Made by a program: the position numbers and the translations under genes
Shown here: in pieces, positions 12,950-24,438 of the stretch
Position numbering within the stretch: the first letter of the stretch is position 1
Layout of the letters: every line of letters starts with the position of its first letter
From: Mercenaria mercenaria
Lineage: Eukaryota > Mollusca > Bivalvia > Venerida > Veneridae
Direction of reading: 5' to 3'
DNA length: 64,000 nucleotides
Assembly: GCF_021730395.1 (NCBI RefSeq)
Contig: NC_069367.1
Span: 5,330,501-5,394,500 of the forward strand
Notes under the pieces: generated by a model
Databases searched by the model: none
What the model saw: the letters and a program-made list of their open reading frames with translations, nothing else
Told to the model about the DNA's origin: nothing

Positions 12950-13700
12950 CACGGTTTCACAACTCTTGGTAAAATGATTTTAAGATATATGCAGCACACA
13001 ATTTGAAGCACTTATGTGTACTTTCCACTATGTCAAGGAACATAACTCTGACGTGGCTGAATGAACTTGAAAGAGAATACCAGGTGCACAACTTCACATG
13101 CCTTAAAACAATCCTTTAATGTTTTATGAAACAATCATTTAATGTTTTATGACTCTTGGCCGATACATTTGACACAAGCTTCTTTTATTTTTGACTAAGT
13201 AAAAACTCATAACTCTGATATTGCAGAGTGACACATGTTGAATAATATTCCTTCGTGGTTTCACAACTTGACATGTTATAAAGTAATCCTGTCATGTTTT
13301 ATGGCTGAGTCAACTGCTTTTTGAGATACATGCGAGACAATTTTTGGTTGCCATTTATACAGCTTTTTGACTAAGAAAAGGTCCATAACTTTGGTTTGGC
13401 TGAATGAAATTTCTAACAAAACCTCATGTGCAAAACTTCACATGCTGAATAATATGCCTTTAATGTTTCAGAGCCCTGGGTCAAACATTTTTGACATACA
13501 TGCTACACAAACTTAGTCTCTTTTTATGCATATTTTGACTGAGAGATCAATTTCCAAAGCTCTGGTCCTTGAGATACCAATTAAAACAATAGGTGCACAA
13601 CTGCACGCACTGAATAACAATCTTTTTAGGTTTGATGACTCTTGATCAAAAACTTTTTGAGATATGCGCGACACAAAGTCGGACGGACGGACGGACGATG
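12950..13700. repeat. Tandem-cored interspersed repeat, about 210-bp units
   Basis: About three diverged units carry the words GGTGCACAACTTCACATGC, TGAATAACAATC and TTTTTGAGATACATGCG. The run ends in a (GGAC)n microsatellite near 13680. Related units occur at 22090-22330 and 23330-23640, and in reverse orientation at about 54110-54185. Confidence 0.7.
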
Positions 13701-14379
13701 GGAACTCTAAATACACCCACTCCTTAAAAAAAATTTGGGGCACAAAAATGTACAATGTATAATATGAATCGCGAACTGAGTAGTTTCTAGTTGGGTAGGA
13801 ACTACATGGCCACTGTACACTTAGATTGTTTAAAAAGATCCTTTAAAAGCCAAGAAAGGGTCAATGAAAATACTAGCAGACTCGATCAGCTTAATTAGGT
13901 CGGTTCAAGAGGGGCAATGAATTGTGTAACACTGAACCGACTTAAATGGATTTTTATACTGATATACTGAACGGATTTATTGTCCCAAATATCAGAAAGA
14001 ATATTAATCAGTGAGATTTGTTTACTTAAGAGCTTCAGTGTATTTTGAAAGCTCGCATTGAAAGCACAGAATGCAACCGAGTAAAATAATAGCAAACGTC
14101 TATTCACCAGTTACGAAGAATACGGAAATAACCGATGTTTCACGATTGGTTCAGAAGAAGTAAAGAATTTTATGTATACCATCCCTTACATCCCACTAGC
14201 GCCGGTTTAAGCGGGATATCATTATAAAGGTACAAGGAATGAACTTTATCAGAAAATATAATAACCGTTGACTAAGTCCACGTATTGTCTGACTTTTTAT
14301 GGTCAGAACCATAGACACGCAAAACATTTGTTTGGTCAATAATATATGTAATCAAACATCAGAGACATTCCAGGACCCG

Positions 14380-14410
<31 letters not shown>

Positions 14411-16494
14411 GCACCCATTTATAATATTAAATAAATCAATGTATTTACATTTCACGAACACCTTCATTTCACGCTCTGTCATTCCTCCCCCCCCCCCCTC
14501 CCCTCACACCCTCCAGCGCTAGCACTTTGACGTCACACAGCTAATAAAACCTGAACGTATACATAAATGTGTGCATGGAATTAACGGGGATAAAATCATA
14601 GGCAATCGGCTCATTTGTTTGGTCAATAATGATGCTGTACTTGGTAAAAGATAAACATCAATAGACTGTCTCAGACCCCCAGCACCCCACCCCCCCCCCA
14701 CCCCCCGCATAAAAAATCCAGTACCCATTTACTATAAATTGATTGAATAAAGATATTTAAGTCGGCAGTGCTGTATTTCTCAAGGACTTTCACAAACTCC
14801 AATACAGTGCTACTTCCCCTTATCGATAGACGAGCCTACAGTAGATGATTGTTTGACAATATTCCTGCGCGAAGGTTGGGACTTTCGTTTCACGCTCTGT
14901 CATTCAACCCGCAAAAAGGTATGGCCAAATATCTTACCATCTCATGTAGTCAGTGCTGAAACAGTCTTCGGATTCAAATCAGCACTGCCTGCATTGATGT
15001 TCCAACCATAATTACTATATAATTATACAGATCTCACTTTTATCATGTTTAAACCTTACTAATATTTCTCTTTTCCTGCACTGCAGTTTATGTATGTACA
15101 TGCTTTTACATTTAATAGGGCTATTTTAAGGTGTTAGGTTCACCAACTGCCAGGGAGTACTAGATGGACTGAGTAGCTTGGGAAACCTGATAGTCTTTCA
15201 CTTTTTACCAAGCCCCCCCCCCCCACTCTGTCCCCTCCCCACCCCCATACACACACATCACCACCACCCCCAACACCGCATGGCCTGAACGAAGTCATAA
15301 TCGAAGATGACGAAGAAAAAGAAGGTCAATATATGATGACTCTGTAAATGTAGATTTAAAGTAGGCACGAGATTAAGTTTTGCAGTAAATGTGAAAATTG
15401 AAATTTCTCATGCCTTGATCTTTTATGACCTCAGCTCTTGTGCGCAAGTTACGTTGACCACATTAATAGTTTTGTTTTTTTTGTTTTTGTTTTATACATT
15501 TTTATCTTGGTGAGCTGCGCACTCGTAAGCAGATCTAAGACTTGCCGCACCCGGATTAATATTCATGTGTTGGCCTTTTACGACCTCGATCAGATGCCCG
15601 CAGAAATAGCTAATGTGCATGAACAGGTTTCTGAATTTCAGTACTATGAACGACAAACTTAAAGACCTGCTCCAGTCCTACCTTTTAACCTTAAATTGTC
15701 ACTGAAAAGGTATGGAAATCCTGACTTTGAACAGTGACGCCTGTCAAAATAGTCTATTTTATATAAAATTCTATATAAAATACCTATGGTTTTGCGTGCT
15801 AAAGTGTGGCGTGTGGCCGTTAACTGTTACCCATTGTTCTGGGAGATTACTGGAATCCCAGTTAATTACAGGTGAACTTAATCCTGTTAATTCCATCTTT
15901 TAAGTTTCCGAATTATTTTCATTCCGGGATTTCACTAACGTGAGGTAATAAACAAAAAAGGTCAAGGTAGAAATTTACCAATTGTTACAATCATGGGTTG
16001 CATACACACAAAAGAATTTGAATAGCCGCGGAGCAGGGCTTTAAATCCAGTTTATAGTTTGTTCTATGAACGACAGACGGTACTATGTAATGATTTCAAA
16101 ACACATATAATGAAAGGGGTTTTTCTTTCCACGAAATATAAAACGAAGACAAAAGAAGAAATACGGCGTTTTCATTGGATGACAAGTAAAGCTACACAAT
16201 AGGAAGATTTTTTCTTACTGGTTCATCAAGAAAAAAAACACCATTAAGAACAATTACATTTCTCAAGTGTATACGTAATGATGTGGCTTGTTCATATGTT
16301 TACGCATGAACTATTATAAACCAGCGAGGTGGAAAACTAGAATAACTACATTCTTGTAGTTTATTTTTTATTAATTATACACAAAACGGAGAACTAACTT
16401 AGTACGTTTTTAAAGCACACTCAAAGAAACATCAAAATTGCAAAAACCAATGTTGTTCCCGCCAGCTGGTTCCCGTCACTGGTAAAACCCAATG
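13701..16494. other. Spacer with low-complexity tracts and small repeats
   Basis: No gene is supported. A poly-C run is at 14380-14400, with C-rich tracts near 14488, 14690 and 15213. A segment starting TTTGGTCAATAAT near 14332 is repeated near 14619, and a related piece lies at 9385-9480. Short frames around 15438 and 15712 have no recognisable domain. Confidence 0.5.
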
Positions 16495-16503
16495 CTATAA
16501 ATA
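16495..16503 (+). promoter_or_regulatory. TATA box of TNF copy C
   Basis: TATAAATAG is a textbook TATA element 119 bp before the ATG at 16622. It would place transcription start near 16525 and leave a 5' UTR of about 95 nt. Confidence 0.55.
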
Positions 16504-16621
16504 GTATTAACGGGAATACATTATGTTTATTATATGTATATAGTATATAATAGCGAGATAGTTATCCAAACTTTAACAGAAACTGTTGGAAGAAAGACGG
16601 GATAAGCAAAATATCTTAAAC

Positions 16622-19600
16622 ATGGCAGAATGTATTCAAAGTGGCTGTAAAGACGGTATGAAAGCAAATGAAACAGGGTTTGTGAAACTAGGAAATAAGA
16701 AACACGCGTTTAAAATAAATATGAAAGATTACAATAGACAGAATAGTGAAAACGAAGTGAAAGAAAATAATTTGTCACCGAGCTCAGAACCGTGTAAGTT
16801 TTCTTATATATCAGAAAAGAACTTGCTTTCAAGACAACAAAGTAACTGCCCATTCGTTGAAAAGGTCAGTTCAACCTCAGTTACTTTAAATGACTATGAT
16901 TCGAACGACACTATGTTCACGGAGATTTCAAAGAAACAGAATGGAGAGAAGCATAACAGAAGCTGCTGCTGGACCGTTCAAGCATTCACAGTCCTGATAT
17001 CTTTAATGGCGCTTGGACTGGTACTATTTTTATATTACAAGGTAACATTTTTTTTTTAATTTGTTGAAAAATTAGATTAATTATTGCACATGCTTTGTTA
17101 GATTTACTAAGATGTAACGAGCATTACTTTGTCGCGTCGAGTAAGCTAAGCGAACAAAGAAATACATGTTGAAACATTCACACCTACATTTTAGAGTCAG
17201 AAATCGAGACTCAGTGATGAATATTTTCATCCACTAAGTATTTTGTGTAGAAAGAAAATAACTTGAATTTTCGTATGTAAATCATTGATGCAATAAAATC
17301 AAGGGTCACAGGTTCGATCTGACATCGTTCGAACATGATTTCTCTGAAAAAATCGCAATTAAAATTTTAAATAAAACATTCAGTTAAAGTTTGTTTGTTT
17401 TCATAACAGTAAAGCTGAAAATTGTATCGATACCTCCATGCGATTTTTAATTGTCCTTAGATATGTTTTCCCGTTTTGGCCGTTTGAGATAAATTATATG
17501 ATTTACATGTATTTTATGACAAGGAATCTCCTATCTTATTTATAGTAATTAAAGATTTAATGTGATTAATACAAGTACAAATAACCACAGGTACTCTGCG
17601 GCTGGATATAAAGCTGCTGTGTTGACTACACGCCGTGTTCTCCTGAAACTCGTTACATTTATAGTTACCAAATAACCCACAGCTTTCGAATTAAATGATT
17701 CTTTGAAATATTAAGGATTTCTGGATATTTTTAAACGAAGTATTTAAATCGAATGTTGTTGGTTATTTGGTGACAGTGTATGTAAAAAAGTTCAAATAGG
17801 ATCACGGCGGATAGTCAAAACGATTTCCAGCGCAAATAACCGTCAATCCTTGAGTAAAGTCCAATAAATTGGCAAAAAATCAAAAATGAAATTCAATAAT
17901 ATGAAAGAGAAAGCAGGTACGAAAGTATATTTTCGAAACTACCGTAATCTATTTTTAAAACCGAAACCGGAACTAAATGCATTGAGACGTGACTGTACTC
18001 ATGGTAACGATATGTTTACAAGTCACGCCCCCATTTATAGGAGTTTATTTTTATCCACGCAATTTTAGTTTCGGTTTCGGTTACAAAAATAGAAATTACG
18101 TGTACATTCGTGAAACCGAAACTGCTGACTGTTTGATATTCAAGTAATATTTGTTTCATTTTCTATAATTATAGGTAACTAACAGTGAAGTTCAGCTACC
18201 CGAGGTTATTATAGGACACTCAAATCATGGTAGGTACATAATGTAGATATATAATAATACTTATAGTTACCATATTAAAGTAAATAACAATAGGCCTAAA
18301 GAATTCTTTGTTTCCGATAACATGCTCAAAACAAGTCGGAAAAAAATGTTTTTATTAAGGGAGACTTTTCTGAAAATATTTTTATGTCAAAAAATATATA
18401 CAAATAAAGGGTTTTTGCCTTTAGAACATCAGTAAGTTGATTTCTAACATCACTGGCCATATTTAAAGCATAAACAGTGTAGTTTTGCAACTTTTTGTTA
18501 AAAAGTTGAACAAAATATTCTCCAAGGCCATAAAAACATTTAGGGTCAGGCCAAAAATTTATCGTAGGTCGGGATACCGGAAACAAACACCGTTTTTTAC
18601 GCCTTACCGTAAGTAAGTATTATACTATTCATGTAGTCAAACTAATCCGACGTATACAGTGACGGTCAAACAAACGTCGCGGTGGCTGCAAAAGTCAGAA
18701 ATTAAAAAGCAGCCACTCAGCGACAGTAAGCTTGTCTAACTATTCATGTACCGCAGATACTAGATCTAGCTCTGCTTACTATTTTAATCTGATTAAATCT
18801 GAAATACTCTTGATTTGTCATTATTACATTTTAGCACCTATTTGTATATACAAACACGTTGATTACTGAACTATTCATTCTCTATTTTCAGAGCCAATAT
18901 TTGAAAATATTGACAGTATATCCGGAAGTTTCAAACTGGATCAGCAGTATCTTTCCGGTAATTATACAATATACTTTAAAATAACTGTCTACTTTAAACA
19001 AAATAATTTTGAGAAATATACTCGAAAAGGCACAGTTTATTGTCTCCATTTAAAGTATGCGGTAATTTTCCTTATATAATACTAGTAAACAAGTCTTAAT
19101 CTCTGGGCTGGCTTGACAGACTGCCGCATACCGTATTACTGAAAGAGTGATTATTTCTCATTAGTACAATAATGCTGAACCGTTTTCGTTTACACATGTT
19201 TATCCTAAGCTTTTTTTAAAAAAAAACAAACAAAACAAAACAACAAAAAAAACATCAAGCAAAAGCAAACGTTTACATTAATTTGATTAAAATACTGTCA
19301 AACGATTAATGAAATTGTGTTCGCTAATATCTTAAAAAGCATATAAACTGACAAAATCTTTTGAAAGATGTTATATAGTGTCGCAAACCAGCTTGATTTT
19401 TCGGTATCGTACACACGGGGAAAATCACTCGATTTATGTAACATTTTTGTTTGTAATTTCCATTTCAATAAAATAAAAAGCTTAGAAGAGGGAAAAACGA
19501 GTACTTTCAAGGACACAAATCATCTGCCACGCTTGATCAATACTGTATTCAGACACTCTGCCCAAAGTCCAGTGTGTACGTTACCTACATATTTGTTCAG

Positions 19601-20518
19601 TGTAAAAGCATTTGGCCAAAGTTTTTGAGAAAAATACAACGACACATTTTCCTGTCTTCAATGCTTTTTATTTTATCAAAATATGTCAAATAATAAAGCA
19701 ATTATAAGTAAAAATGTTACCTGATTCGAGCGATTGGCACTAAGTGATACAGAATAGTCACGTGGATAATCACTAATGGCTACTCTAAACATTAAAACCA
19801 GAATAAGCATAGTGGCTACAAAAAGATGGAATAATACTTTATCCCATCGTCCACTTTTGAACATGGCTTACTTCTAGATGTGATCACATGTATGCACAAA
19901 TACAGTATTCCCCTTTTCATTGAACCATGTCACATAATTTTGATATCTGCCTTCAATTTCATTTTATTCCATTATGTGGGGCATTTATGCCACTAGCTAC
20001 AAAGGTAATAAAAATAGCAAATCGCTTTTCAAAAAAGTATGCATTGTAAGCAGGACTAGCTCGTGTAAAGTAAAACAATTGTATATTTCTATACTGATTT
20101 CTTTATACCTTATCTCATTACAGACTATAAAGATATACGATGGACAGCAGACGAACAGAGCACAATCATTCCAAGCAGAGACACACCGTGCTTGATGGTA
20201 CCGGATGACGGAAAATACTTAGTCTTTTCCCGTTTTACATTCCGGATTCCAGCAGGTGACGACAAGACAGTCCTAACCCATCAATTAACATTGAAATCAA
20301 AAACTGAATCTGGTGATATTAAAGAAACCGTATTCAAGAGACAATATGTTAGTGTTATTGAACACAAGTTAAAAGAAGACTCTGAACTTAGAAAGCCGAG
20401 TGTATTTATTCAGTTCTTTGAACTGCAAGCCGGGGATGAAATCTGCACAGGTGTTTCGAATCCAGATCTTTTGTATATATCTTCTATAGATAATGATGTT
20501 AATATAATTAAAGTTTGA
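16622..20518 (+). CDS. TNF-superfamily-like ligand, type II membrane protein (copy C)
   Basis: Exons 16622-17041, 18175-18229, 18892-18957 and 20124-20518 join in frame (phases 0, 1, 1) to 311 residues. The open frame begins upstream, but the codon at 16586 is TTG; the first ATG is 16622 and TAA lies in frame at 16574. The tail is about 1-116, the membrane span about 117-138 and the stalk 141-180 with GSFKLDQQYL. The TNF homology domain is 181-311: Trp187, Cys203 in TPCLMVPDDGKYLVFSRF, a strand with FFELQAGDEICTG (Cys288), and a final NIIKV. The motif order fits human TNF strand by strand, including a Phe-Xaa-Leu-Xaa-Xaa-Gly-Asp motif before the last strands. It is the clearest TNF of the three. 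AATAAA is at 20798. Target and receptor are unknown. Confidence 0.88.
17932..18104. repeat. Inverted repeat in intron 1 of TNF copy C carrying GAAACC motifs
   Basis: The arms at about 17935-17977 and 18062-18104 are near reverse complements of each other (right arm TTTTAGTTTCGGTTTCGG followed by AAAAATAGAAATTACG). The arrangement is MITE-like and about 170 bp long. The arms hold the ISRE-like words listed separately. Confidence 0.6.
18067..18083 (-). promoter_or_regulatory. ISRE-like motif 1 in intron 1 of TNF copy C
   Basis: AGTTTCGGTTTCGGTTA matches the AGTTTCNNTTTC consensus and is identical over 15 bases to the motif in intron 1 of copy B. Confidence 0.4.
18112..18123 (+). promoter_or_regulatory. 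ISRE-like motif 2 in intron 1 of TNF copy C
   Basis: GAAACCGAAACT lies 52 bp before exon 2, in the opposite orientation to motif 1. The following bases (GCTGACTGTTTGA) resemble those beside the copy B motif read on its minus strand (GACGGTTTGA). Confidence 0.4.
19721..19864 (-). CDS. Possible antisense first exon of a membrane protein (uncertain)
   Basis: On the minus strand an ATG at 19864 opens 48 codons that end exactly at a good donor (AATCAG|GTAACA). The peptide has a basic start (MFKSGRWDK), about 18 hydrophobic residues and a polar stretch, which is the pattern of a signal anchor in type II Golgi enzymes. It lies inside intron 3 of TNF copy C. No following exon was found, so it may be a chance frame. 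Confidence 0.2.
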
Positions 20519-21530
20519 TTTAGCTGATGTCATTTTTTTATTAATGTGGATGGGGCCAAGTATTATTTTAAATCGGTTCATATCTGTTGATATTATTTGT
20601 TAATTCATGAGTTAAGTTTTTCTTAATCTTAGCCAGTACTTTTGTTGAATAAGGGAATTGGTTCAGCTTGAAAAATGGCAACACATTCGTCTACCTCATC
20701 TGATATTATGTTTGTTAGTGTTTATTACCACATAAACATATATCACTCATATTTTCTGTGTTCATTTTTAACTCTACTGTGATATTTTATCGTTTATAAT
20801 AAATGTTTTATTTGTTGATCATTGTTAAATTATGTTTATTAATCTGCATCGTATGGAAGAGCCTGGGCGTGGCTTAAAATCTGAGCTATAATACTTACTT
20901 GTACAGACTGGCTTGTACTAATAGTATGCCCCACTGTGTAGCAGTCCAGGGGTAGGGGCAGGTATAATCCAGACTAACTAGTTCCAGGCCTGAAGGTAGG
21001 CAAACCACACTGTCCAACCTCAATCGTGAAATATCGGGTATTTCCGTATCCTTCGTATATATAATACAGCGTAGCATAAAGTCAGAGATGATCGGATTTT
21101 GTTCAACCTACCTTAGTCTTTCAGTTCTTCGATCAATTCGTATCTCAATTATAACTATCAACAAGGGATTCGAGTGGGTGATTCCAGTGATACTTTATTC
21201 AGCTTAAACCAGTGCGCCGTAAAACCCAAATAAATAAATAAATAAAACCGGTGCTAAGGGGTGTGATAGGTGTTCCACATTTCATTACCTCTCTTGAACA
21301 GACAGAGTCTGCTGTTATGTTGCCCGATTGCTTTCTATGCCTTAAATGGATCTTCCACAGCATGCTATAAAGGCTTGTGTAGTAAAGGAACAGTATCTGT
21401 ATTTTAAGGCGAAAGTCAAAGGCAAAAACCTTAATCCTGAATGTAGCCTACAGGCAAGAGCTCTTCATTACAGGGTCATTCATCTGTCGGGTTTAGTTAA
21501 ATGTTTTTTTTTTGTTGTTTTTTTTTTGTT
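20519..21530. other. 3' flank of TNF copy C, SINE-tail scrap
   Basis: 3' UTR with AATAAA at 20798. A short SINE-like tail (GCGCCGTAAAACCCAAATAA followed by (AAAT)n) lies at 21211-21247. No other gene was seen. Confidence 0.5.
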
Positions 21531-24000
21531 TGCATTAGGTTTATCAGCAAATCCAGGAGAAAAGCGTCAGTCATTTAAGATTCTTTTTAGTGTAGGAATT
21601 TCCGCTCACTTTGTATTCAATTTAGATATGTAGGATTCAGCCTTAATAAACACAGGCTTCCCTATGAGATACCAGAATATAAGGTTTATACAGATTATAT
21701 AAGTATTCGCATGACTTTAGAATTTTTGATGTTGTAATGGATTGGGATGCCAGGTAGTTGAGTTATCAAGAAAGAAATATAAGATTGATTTTCCAAGTTC
21801 GAACCCTTCCAATAATTCAATGTACTTTCCGGTTGATGACTGACAGAATTGCAAGGAATTCCACTTAGTTACCTGATAAATATAGAATCACTATTAGTAA
21901 GATATTTTCCACACCACTGGTCCCATTTACTATCCGCCTACCTTTGTACCACGCGTGACTTTTTGTCAGTGTTGGTAGCCCATAGGCATACAGACACTAA
22001 ATAAGAAAATGGCGCGAAAACAATGATACATTGAACACAAACTTTCATTTTTTGACTAGGTCGAGGGCCGTAAGTCATGTCTTGCAGAGTAAAAAAAAAA
22101 AGAAAAAACAGATGCACAAATTCACATGCTGAACAATATTCTGTCATGCGGGCTTCATGATTCTAGGTGAAATATTTTTGATATATATAAACACAAAATT
22201 TAAATCACTTTATATGTATTGTTCACTAAGTCAAGGCCAATAAACAGAACAACAGCTGCACCACTTCCCATTCTACGTAACAATCCTGTGACTGTGAGTC
22301 AAATACATTTTGAGATACATGCGACACAATTTTGTATGTATCCACATAATTGCGGATTCAAATAGTCCACTTTTTTTTTGCATTGAGTTATTATCTAAAT
22401 AAATTAAATAAAACAAACCGAGATAACCATCTATCACCGAAAGTGTCAGACCCCTCACGATGACATACATGTTGGAGTGCGTCACCGGCCAGAGAGACTA
22501 AAAAGAGAGTTAATGAATAAAAAGAGAGAATATAGAATACATTCATTATTAAAACAGACTACATGTAATCCAAAAAGCAGGTTTCAAAAGGGCCACATTT
22601 GCAACCTGACAGACTGTCTGGTGGAATTAATTGATTCTAAAAAAGATAACGCCCAGAGGTAGAGAACTCCAATGGACAGTAGTACGGTGGAAAGGTGAAC
22701 AATTACAAAACTCAGAGAGCGTTTGGATTAAATTTTGTCTTAGCATTGGGTTTATTAGCAAATCTATAATAAAAGCTTCAGTCATTTCAGAATTGTTTGG
22801 GTGTAGAGGACGTACAGAAGACATTTCCGCTCGAGAAGACGCCTAGTCACATGCACGATATAAATCACTTTGTATCCAGTATAGATATGTAGGATTCTGC
22901 GCCTTAATAAACATAGACTTCCCCTTTACATACCAGAATAGAAAGTTTATAAAAATGATAAAAGTATTTGGATGTCTTTAGAATTTTTGATGTTGTAATA
23001 GATTGGGATGCCGGGGAGTTTAGTTATCTAGAAACAAATGTAAAATTGATTTTCCGAGTTCGAACCCTTCCAGTAATTCAATGTACTTTCCGGTTGATCT
23101 GACAGAATGCAAGGAATTCCACTTAGTTACCTGATAAATATAGAATCACTATTGGTTTATTAATAGAATATTATCCACATCATTGATCCCATTTACCTAG
23201 TACCCGTCTACCTTTGTATCACATGTGACTTTTTGTTAGAGTTGGTAACCCATAGACATACACAGACACTAAATTGGAAGATGGCGCGAAAGAAATGATA
23301 CATTGAACAAAGACTTTTATTTTTTTGACTAGGTTAATGGCCAAAACTCTTAGCTTGCAGAGTATAAAAAAGTTGCACAAATTCACATGCTAAATAATAT
23401 TCTTTCATGGTTTCAGGATTCTAGGTGAAATATTTTTGATATATACAAACTTACAAACACAAAATTTAAAGCACTTTGTATGTAATTTTAACTAAGTCGA
23501 GGTCCATAACTTTGGTCTGGCTTGGTGAAGTCCAAAACAGAACACCAGCTGCACAACTTCCCATGCTATTTATAACACCCCTGTCATGTTTTTATGACTG
23601 TGAGTCAACTATTTTGTGAGATTAATGTGAAATAATTTTGTATGTAGGGGCCTATCCGCATTATTGCGGATTCAAATAGTCCTAATTTTGTTTTAACCTT
23701 GAGTTATCCAAATAATCTGTCTATCTCGGAAAGTGAAAAAACCCTCACGAGGACGTACATTTTGGAGTGCGTCACCAGCCAGAGAGTCTAAAAAGAGAGA
23801 ATACAGAATACATTCGTTTATATTAAAGCAGATTATTCATAGAGCAGGTGTCAAGAGGACCACATGTTCAACCTGACAGACTGGCTGGTGGAATTGATTA
23901 GCTCTAACGTCCCGGGGGAGAGAACTCCAGTGGACAGTAGTACGATGGAAAAGTGAAAAAAATACAAAACTCAGAGATCGTTTGGATTTGTCTTTAGGCC
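21530..24000. repeat. Tandem duplication, two units of about 1.25 kb
   Basis: Blocks recur in order about 1,255 bp apart: GATATGTAGGATTC at about 21626 and 22886, TTCCGGTTGAT at 21828 and 23089, and AGAACTCCANTGGACAGTAGTACG at 22665 and 23917. A third partial start follows the first junction near 22740. The units contain LINE 3' ends and tandem-cored repeat pieces, so this is a duplicated repeat cluster rather than a gene. Confidence 0.75.
22627..22824 (-). mobile_element. LINE 3'-end fragment
   Basis: The minus-strand frame includes FHRTTVHWSSLP, which resembles the C-terminal FSRTVYHWNALP motif of the LINE at 42915-44770. Only this last part of ORF2 is present. Confidence 0.5.
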
Positions 24001-24148
24001 ACAGAGTAAGACAGATCATCTTTCTTTTATTTCGGATAAGACAGGCTTGAGGTAGAAAAACAACTGGATTACGGGTGATGCAATGAAGCATAGCCAGTTG
24101 TTGGTCATTATGACGACAGTAAAGTCGTGTCCAGTTTAGGGTTGTCAA
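23837..24148 (-). mobile_element. LINE 3'-end fragment, second copy
   Basis: This fragment carries FHRTTVHWSSLP and, further on, QVEHVVLL, parallel to QIEHVSP in the fuller LINE at 43113-43367. It is the partner of 22627-22824 within the tandem duplication. No RT domain remains. Confidence 0.55.
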
Positions 24149-24360
24149 CCGCTGAAGCGGAAGGCTGTGGGCTTAAATCCCACAAGAGGCTGGCCTCTTC
24201 CTATAAGATTACCACTAGTTTAACGGATGTGACTTTACATCGAAACTCTTGCAGTGTGCATAAGTTTGTACTAATTTACTTTAGCTTGATTGCTTATTTG
24301 AACCACCCTTCCGCTTCCTGGAAAAACCAATATCGGTGTCATATGAGAATGCGTGGTTGT

Positions 24361-24438
24361 GACCCTAGTGGGGCTCGAACCCACGACACCACCCCCGGTC
24401 TAGCGGCCGCCACCTTGACCACTAAACCACCGCTCCTC
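24361..24438 (-). mobile_element. tRNA-derived SINE head, family C
   Basis: The minus strand reads GCGGTGGTTTAGTGGTCAAG (box A) and GTGGGTTCGAGCCCCACT (box B, with a good T-arm). The acceptor ends do not pair, so a functional tRNA is unlikely. The SINE body probably continues to about 24220. Confidence 0.6.

Noticed and set aside
16586-16621. Twelve-codon extension of TNF copy C
   Set aside because: The first codon is TTG. The first ATG is 16622, and no eukaryotic reason favours the longer form.
24361-24438. tRNA gene on the minus strand
   Set aside because: The T-arm is sound but the acceptor ends do not pair; a SINE head is more likely.
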